From Pocillopora verrucosa (taxonomy: Eukaryota > Cnidaria > Anthozoa > Scleractinia > Pocilloporidae), in assembly GCF_036669915.1 (NCBI RefSeq), contig NC_089318.1:19089422-19153421 (forward strand): a stretch of 64,000 bases of DNA, written 5' to 3'. This document shows positions 44,401 through 53,400 of the stretch, in pieces. Below the pieces are notes generated by a model. That model did not search any database. It worked only from the letters and a program-made list of their open reading frames with translations, and was not told where the DNA came from. The stretch's first letter is position 1. Each line of letters begins with the position of its first letter. Made by a program: the position numbers and the translations under genes.

Positions 44401-47400
44401 CAAGTTGCTTTTGGAAGGCGCATGCAACTTTGAAGAATGTGTTCGTGTTGTAATCTAAAAAGCCTTTTTAACTTACCTCATCACCTTGATTCCATTCCTT
44501 GTGCCAACGTTAGAGGCAGCTGCAATTAGATTATTGTTGTGGTAACAGCCTGCGCCATCTGATCGCAAAAATACCTCGTTTACGGTAGGCTTGATCTGTT
44601 TGATGTTGCCGAGAAGGTTTTCCAGAATTGCGCAAACCGTATACCAGTGTTGGGCACAGCTTTAGAATAGATGAACATATGACAATCTCAAGGCCGTTGT
44701 TCTCTGCATTCCTGGTAATAACTGAACTAACGTGCCAATTTATTCCTCTCTTTCCGAACCACTCAGACTGCTTTTCTCTGTATTTCAGTTGGATGAACTT
44801 CATGGCCCAGTCCATGACAATAAGGGAGGCATTCTTTAGGAGGGACGTGAGCAAATTCTGTTTTATTCTCTCCTGGTTCTAAGTCCTGATGATATGCGCC
44901 TTCCACTGAAAAATCGCCTCTCTGGCTTCATCGTGGTCGTGTTTCAGGTCCTCTTTCTTCTATATGTTGTCAAAAGTTATCGAAGGAGTTTCAATTTCTT
45001 TTCCAACTGCCTGAATCACGGATTTCAAACTTTCGCAACTATCACGGCTAACTTGATGTTCATGGGAACAACTTCCTTGAAACTCGGGGTTTTGAGGATC
45101 ACTTAAAGAAAAACACATACTATGGTCAGGGCAAGGACTACCATCTTCCTGACAGTGCATCCCATACTCTGTCTTCATGTATCGCTTGGCATCCTTCAGT
45201 GTTCTTCGAACTTCTTCACACCACTTTTCAGTTGCCCCACCCTCCTCCAATTCCTTTACTATCTTGTGCATTGCTTCGAACCCTTCCGCTCCGCTTACTG
45301 CAGTGTTGTCTAGCCCTTGAAGGGACCACCTTTGAGAGGCCTCTCTTACTTGCAAAATTCTGTAAAGCGTCGATTTTCCAAGGGGGTCGAAATCTTCCTC
45401 GCAACAGTGTTTAAGATACTGTTCAATCATCGTTGATCGTCCAACAATTCTGATGACATTTGGCATGACGAGATGATCCCTAGAGTCAAGTTTTAAAGTC
45501 CTTGTTCCATAGGCCACATCTTGATAAAAATATGGTTGGTCTACAAAAGACAGAAAATGATCAAGTTTCACCAAGTCTATTCGGACTCTGTGGTGTGGCA
45601 TTTTGTTGAGGTTAAAGCCAGCACCGACATTTTTGGCATGAGCCCTTGCCTTCTTAATTTGTTGATCGCTCAGTTTTTCAAAGGGCTCGTGAATTTTTTT
45701 TAAGAATCTCGCTGAATAGCGCAGTGCATATATGCTCAAGATCTGGGTTTTCAGGTTCTTCGAAGGTGCCTGTTTGTATGCGGTTATCAGCGTGATCAAG
45801 TCATCCGAGCAAACCTCATTTACTGCCGGGGTCTTAAAGGCTTGCAATAACTCTTCGCTGTCTCGTGGAGCGATTACATTGCAAACAGCGCGACATGCCT
45901 CTTCCACGTGATCTAAACATAGGGCTTTTTCATTTGCCGTTGCTTCTTCCCATTCCTTTGAAAGCCTAACGGAAACATGTTTAACTTTTTGTTCTGTGAG
46001 TGAAGCAATCCTTGTCATAGCCTCATTGTAGGCCTTTAACACGTGCACATCAACTTCTTTTTCATCTGATGAGTCATCGTTTGACGAAACCTCAGCCATT
46101 TCATGCCACTGCTCAGGAGTCCAAGTGGAATCCCGATTGTGTATTTCGACGCCTACAGCTGGAGAAAAAAACATCGCCGATTTTGCCTACATTTGATTAC
46201 ATTTATCAACGTCGGTAAACTAATGGAGAGTTCCCATTCCGTTCTTAGTGAAACAAATGCGGACTAATTGCGCTAAGCCTCACAATTCATTTGCATGTTA
46301 GACACATGATTTAAAGTTATCAGTATACGTACCTCGACAAGTATGATATGCCACAAGAATCCTTTTCTTCGGCTAGAAGCCGTTTTTGCTCCCCCGATGT
46401 TCTTAGCCAGAGCCACTCATTCTTTAACCGGCTGTTATGTAACTTTCTGCAGCTGCTTCAGATGGCTGAAATGTGCACAGAAAAGTTATTCTTATAATTT
46501 ACCTAATTTGACCTATTGCGCGAAAAAAGTATCGTCATGGTCATTGCCATTCAAGAGATTATAAACTGTTATATTCTCTAGATGCGAACTTTATCGGTGC
46601 AGCTATCATCGTTGTTTAATCTTTTTTAAAACGGCTGCCTTGTTTGTTTAAGTTGTATATTGTTATGCCATTAAAACGCCAAAACGAAACTGAGGCAATT
46701 TTTTTTACTAGTTCTCGTGGTGATTGGAAGTAATATTCAGGAATTGGCTTTTACTCCCTCTCTCTTTTTTTTTTATAAATTCCTTTTTATTCATTGCAAT
46801 TTTCATTTGGACATCCTTTTCCCTGGTTTTGTTCTCGCTCCAGTTTTCCTTCTAATTACTTATAACAAGAGCAAATAACGGAACATTTTATCTCTTGGTT
46901 CCAAAGGTTAGTAGTGTTATTTGAATTTCAAGACTTAATTATATTTTCCTTGAAAAACGGCTTCAAATTTCAGCCCAAAATTTAACCTTTGAAATTTTTA
47001 GGGCCTATCCGGATCCATATCAACAAAAAAATTTTTTATCTCGAAACATTTTCTATCTTCAACAACACCTTCTAAAAGTGTGGATGGTTTGTCGCGACTT
47101 GACAAATATTGGCTGAAGCAGGAAAATCTCCCAGTGCACCGCCGACAAAATTTCCCACGGGTGAAAACTGGACTAAAGCGACTAAATAAACAAAGCCGTG
47201 TTAAACTTGTCCATCATTTGTTACAAAAGGTACCACCAGAGTAGACAGTAGTAGTCTTTTCTTGCGAAACTCGTGGATTTTTAAAACTTTGAAAAGACTT
47301 AAGATGAATCCTGGCAATTCAAGTTTGAATCCATTGGCAAATTATGCCGGCCAGTCATACGAGCAGATCAAGCGCTGACGAAATTTGACAGCTTTGAAAT

Positions 47401-50400
47401 TTTTAAGCCGATGCAAAAACAGAGACATTTTTCATGGCAAAAAGTTGTCCTATGATTTTATGGAGACGATTCTATTTCAGTCTGCAAGGGCAGATAGGTC
47501 CTTACGAATAAATTATTAGAAAGATACTAGCCTTCTCACAATCGAGAAATTGAGTAATATTACTCACGTGATCCGACTGCAACTATAATTCCGTAAACTT
47601 CGAAAACATCTCTAGCCAATCTGGCGTTGAACACTCGGTCTCCTTTCACTGCCTCACATTTTCCTTTGTGCTCTGGATGCTGGCAAGTACTTTTACCACA
47701 TTTCCAATGTTTTCCCAAAGCGTTCCGATGTTTAGAACAAACAAACATCTGTTTTAATTTTCCCATTTCGAGGCCAAAATGACCGGAACGAAACAAAATT
47801 AACTCGTACTCTAAGATTTTGCTGGATAGGTGGTAGTACTTTAAATGACTTGATACGTCGTCCTGGCATTCCAGGAGAGATATCGGGGCTGAAACTCCGC
47901 TGAAATGCCCGCAACCACTACAATCTTTGCTTTCCAAGAAACAAGTAGACATTTTTTTTTGGGATAAATATCTCAAAACATATGAATAACTGAAGTAACT
48001 CTCCTCTCCGCCAAGCAAGCACGTGGGGCACAACCTTAGCTTAAGCGAGGGGGCTGGATAGAGGTATGCTGGGACCATGGCCCCCCTCATGAATTTTGAA
48101 GTGGGGCGGGGACGAGGAGGTGGGTGCAACATTGCAAACTCAAATACCATCCCCATTTCCTTTACTTCAGTCCATTCTAATTAACATTATATTAACTACT
48201 TTTTAGGTTCAATTTTCACACCCGCGAAACGAGTCATATATCAAGTGAACTATTTAGCATAATCGCGTCACGCAACACACCAATCCGGGTTTGCCTAACT
48301 GGTTTGAATGGTCGCAGGAATAGTTAGAGTCGTCCCTCAAGAACGTTGTGGTTTAATGATGGCAGCAAATTTTCAGAAAGGAACGCCTGATGATTGCATT
48401 CCGTGTGCTAAACCTTGATCGAAACTGCAAGGATTCTTGCAGAGTGTACACCTATTGTTTTATAAATAATACCGAAACGTACGTGTATTTTAATTGTTTC
48501 CATTTACCTTTAAACTACGCAGTATATATGCAATGACCAGAGTGCCAAGTTGTGTTCTTTAACTTTGATCTTCTCCACTCTGTGCGTGGATTATGACCTG
48601 ATCCAAGGGAAACGTCTTTCGATCGCTTTTGTTTACTTTGTTGGTCCTGCTAGCGTTACGACTTATCTCGTTTATGCAACGTTTTAAGACAACTTGGGAT
48701 TAATTTTCCATCTAGTTGTTATAAAAACCTAAAACAATTTACGTAGAAGATAAACAAACGAAGTTTGAACGGTCAAAGAGATATTTTGGTCAATTTTCAT
48801 AATTATGCAAATAACCTTTACATGTGCGTAATTGAGTAAACACATGGATTTGCGTTGTTTTCAAGATGTTGGTGGATAAAATCTAGCGAGATACCCGCGG
48901 GTTTGAGACAAGCAGTGACCTCATTGATGTATAAAATATCCACTGATATGTTTTTTTAGCCCGATTTACACCTGCATTTCGAGAATTATTTCTTATAAAT
49001 TGATGAATTTTTAATATGCAAATTAAGGTCGAAGGGAAGGTTCTCTTCTGATCACGCTGGTATGAATAAGATTTCAAGTGAAGTTTTCATATTTTGTCTG
49101 TGAACTGACTGAATATATCTTGCAACTTGTAGCAAGAGAGAATTCCGTGAGCTATATAATTGCAGTCGCAGCACCCTCGACAAAATCTATGAAAATTACA
49201 CTTTCAATCGCTGTCTACACAAGGGGTCTAGCCAAAAATCATTTTTGGCTTGTGGCGACGCGAAAAAAGAGAATTAGAGATCAATCAAACTATTATTGAA
49301 ATATGTGTCCTAAACCCTTTTCATGGGCAAAAAATCAAGGAAAACTTTTTTTGGGCGGGAAGTCGAGAGGACCGCTATTAGCGAGAGTGGCACTTAAATG
49401 CAAATGTTAATTACATGCAAAAAGTCCACCATTATGGGTTCCTCACGCGACAGAATATGGCCCAGCGATGAAAAACGCCAAGACTTGAAAGTAAATAATC
49501 ATAATACACACGATGAACGATTTTTAATATTTTGTTTGTTTTCTGATTTTGTTGTTTGCCTGCTATTGCAAATTTCCTTCTTTCAGGAGCCATTCTCCAA
49601 AATGTCCAGTTGACAGACAGCCTCTTTCACGTGACAAGGTAAAGATAACGCACAACTTCTTACTTGTGGGTCACGCAAACTAGCGATTCCACGTTCTGCT
49701 CTCAGTGAACAGATCCTTAGGCATTTTAACGCACAACTCGAAACGCAGTTTCCTTCAAATGGGTGGCCCCTATTGCAAAATGAAGTCAAAACAAAACATG
49801 TCACTGAGGCACAAGGGTAGGAAACAACGTTGCTCTTTCGTTTGTCACAAACGCAGAAATTTGTTTTAATTGACGTAGGATCTTCACTCTTCGACGTTCA
49901 TGTTCAGGTAAATGTTTGTGTTTTTATAAAATAAGCCAGATTCTTCGAGGGCAAAGCCACTGAAAATTAAAGTTTATTTTGAAGCAATAGTTTGCATTTT
50001 CTATTGGTTTACCAGCTTAACAACTTGGGATGTTGAAAGAACACGAGGAAAGTTTGTAAATCGCAAGCTGGTGGAGGCAAGTGATTGACAAACGTTTCTC
50101 GAATTCTCCCGACATCATGGGTGGGTTATTACGCCGGTAAGTCGATAGAAAGTGCGTTCCATCGCTTAATTATCTTCTACTCACCAATGCCTGTGATTGA
50201 TCACGGTTCATTGGGAGATATGCTGGAAAAGGAGAATTGTCTTTAATTATTACAAGTAGAGTACAAAACATATCCTTGTGTCTGGGTTATCAGATATTTC
50301 CAGATGTCGCTTGTCATCGCAGAATTCTGGATCTCGAAGTGAAATGTTCTTATGTTGGGTGTCCTTGGACTGGAGAACTCCGAGCTGTGCAGGTAATGTA

Positions 50401-53400
50401 TCTACGTCATATTCACCGTAAAGGCGTTCTCTATCACTTCATTCACAGTTGATCCCAAAAATTAAAAATCTCAAACATTTTAATTTGTCTCCTACATAAT
50501 AAGCAAGCATTGCACTTATTCCTGCTACTCTTAACCATCGAGGCAGCAAGACATGATGTTATACGAAGCATATATAGCTCAACTCAACAGTTTCTTGCAC
50601 AATAGTAACTATATGGACTGAACAGCGGTGTTATTCTGGTATTTGCAATCTGAGGTGTCATGGTCAGCAGTTTGCGCGCAACATGACAGATTTTCTTCCT
50701 GTCTGATAATCTTTGATAGGTGCCTATTATACTAAACGTTTATTAAATATTTATCTCTAGTCTTAGGGATATCATTATTATCAACAAGTCACACGTAAAT
50801 TTCACATTTCTTTTCGTAGATCCTAAACCGTCAGTTAACCGATTGTTTCGCTGTCAATCAAGTCTCTCTTTTCTTTAGCCTGTTGTATGTCTTAGCAGAT
50901 TGGATCATGATTACATTACAGTTTATTATCGATAAATAATGATTTCAGAAACATCAGTCAGAATGCCTGTTCAATGCAGTGGAGTGTCCAAATGAAGGAT
51001 GTAAAGAGAAGCTCACCATGCGAGATATGAACAATCACATGACAACGGAATGTGTCTGGAGGGAAGTTAGTTGTGAATATTGTCGAGGATCATTTATCGT
51101 GAAAAACAAGCAGGTTTGTTAACAAAAATGTGTTTCTTATATAGCTTCTACAAGGGTAGCATCTGAAAGTGGCGACGAATTTCAATCTTTATTGAGTCAA
51201 GATTTTCTTAAGCTCTAGCTATCTTCTCTTATTTGATATAAAATTGTTACACGGAAACATCTTACTTAAATTGGGCTTAAATGTTGCGTTCGAAAACTTT
51301 GATCCCTTACTGATAAAAAAAGTGGGTATTTTACTTCATAAATTTCGTCAGTACAACAACCTGTCTTTATTGGTCATAATTTTAATAAGACGGAGAGAAT
51401 TTTGAAAGTACATTAGCTATAAAAAGTTCTTTTCGATTTTTCTTCAGCAACATCATAACGTCTGTCAAATGTTTCCGGTTCAATGTGCCAACAATTGTGG
51501 TCTGAGTAATATTCCACGAGAAAAGGTAACATTTAATATTGTTAGTGATTCTCAGTAATTCGAACGAGAGTTTAATTGAATGTTCATGCACACAGCCCGC
51601 ATGGGACATATTGCTGCTCTATCTGAAACGTCACAGGCTAAGTCTTGTTTTATGTGAGCAATTTGGAGACGTTCCGTGCTCAAATGGTCAAAGAACATGC
51701 ACTATTGTTTTGAATATATTCCTGGCTTCAGTCAGAGGACATGAAGGTCGTCATTTTCTGCCTTAAATGGGCCTTCCACAATTGAATCTAGGTAGCTCCA
51801 TAATAGGGAAACAATCCATAACACCGTAACGATCCCTTCAAGGAAGTTTGCTCCGTTAAACTTTGCAGTAAAATGCCTTACACTACTAGGGAACATTTTT
51901 AAATTTTGTCTCTGAATTCAGTTCCCTGATTCATACATTACGAAATCTAAGGAGTAATTTTGAGACACCGAATGATTTTTTTTCGCTAAGCACGAGAGAG
52001 GATTCCTGTGGCTGCTCACAGAAGACTAAATCTTCTCTATCTTTTTGTTTTAGCTCTTGGCTCATATTCGTGATCACTGTCCTTTCACAGAAATTGATTG
52101 TAAATACAAGAACTTAGGATGCCAAAATGCGGTATGAAACAGCTTTCAGTTTATATTAAATTGCAGGTTTGGCGGGGAGGTCGTATGTTTGTATTGTATT
52201 TCCATATCATGTTGTAAAATGAATTAAAATGGAATGTCAAATATGTAAAAATTTTTCATTTTGTAGGGTTTAAAAAATTCCTAATAACCTGTGCGGCAGT
52301 TGAATCAAACTGTTTATTTCTGGAAGGAACAAGTAGATCAATAATTAACAAAAATTTAATGTTTGGATTGTATTAAAAGAGTTTAATGACCACATCGTCT
52401 TTTTTTCAGTTTCCAAGAAAAAGAACGAAATCTCACTTAGAATCACACATGGAAAGCCACTTGAACCTAGCTCTGTGCAGCCTTGAGATCACTCAGAATC
52501 AGGTTAAAGAAAAGTCAAAGCAGATTGAGCAATTGACATCCAAATTCAAGGATCAGTCACAGCAGTTGAATAATCAGTCACAACAGTTGAATGATCAGTC
52601 ACAGCAGATAGAAAGATTGGTGGCAAAAAATACAGAACAGTCACAGCAGATAGAAAGATTGGTGGCCAAAAATACAGAACAGTCACAGCAGTTGCATAAT
52701 CAGTCACAACAGTTGAATGATCAGTCACAGCAGATCGAAAGATTGGTGGCCAAAAATACAGAACAGTCACAGCAGATAGCCATCTTAGAACCTCTGAGAA
52801 GCCAGCCTCAATATCAAGCCGCAGTGGTGGACCCAACCGCGACCAAACAAACGAAGGACCAAACAAACAAGATAGGGGCAACCAATGCCTATGTTAAAGA
52901 GGGTAAGTTTCTATAGAAACTTTGGCGTTGCGTCGATGGGGGGTATAATAAGATATCTTGGTCAGTTTTATCAGCTGAGTTGATGACATAAATTGGCCAC
53001 CGTAAAGAATTTCTAAAGCTGACGTTTCGACCGGTAACCCTCCGTCAGAGTGAATAGAGAAATGGTTGCGTGCGTTTTATAGGTAGATAAAATGGAAGTC
53101 TCACCGATAATCACACTCTAAAACATTATTACTCGCAAGGTAAAGCACGTAGGAAGCGGCTAAAGCACGAAAGAAATGTAGAGAGACACACGAGACGCAG
53201 TCGAGCCGCTTCCCACGTGCCTTACGATAGAACAGAGCGGAGTCAAGGCTTCTCTATTTGTTTTATGATAAAGAATCCGCTAAATTCCCCACTCATTGCT
53301 TTCTATTTTTTAAAACAAACTTTCTTTCCAAATCGATCAACAGTGTCGTCAGCATGCTCTATACTCTCTTAAAGGAAGCTACAATAAGCCAATCAGAATC

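Larger units (their letters stand above)
41946..49397 (-). mobile_element. 7,444-bp DNA transposon with TTAA target duplication (Kolobok-like?)
   Basis: The element spans 41,950-49,393 and is flanked by TTAA at 41,946-41,949 and 49,394-49,397. The empty site in copy A (about 14,549) has one TTAA. Ends are inverted and begin GTGCCACTCTCGCTAA. TTAA duplications are made by piggyBac and Kolobok transposons. The termini and protein do not look like piggyBac, so Kolobok or an unassigned superfamily is more likely. It carries a three-exon minus-strand transposase gene with several stops and a frameshift, so it is not autonomous now. It sits in intron 1 of the open TRAF/CAP-Gly gene, in opposite orientation. 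Confidence 0.85.

Noticed and set aside
47732..47914. 60-codon minus ORF in another frame of transposase exon 1
   Set aside because: Overlaps the better supported Cys/His-rich frame that splices in phase to exon 2.
41946..49397. piggyBac transposon
   Set aside because: TTAA duplication fits, but the ends start GTGCCACT instead of the usual CCC, the inverted repeats are very long and the protein does not show the piggyBac layout.
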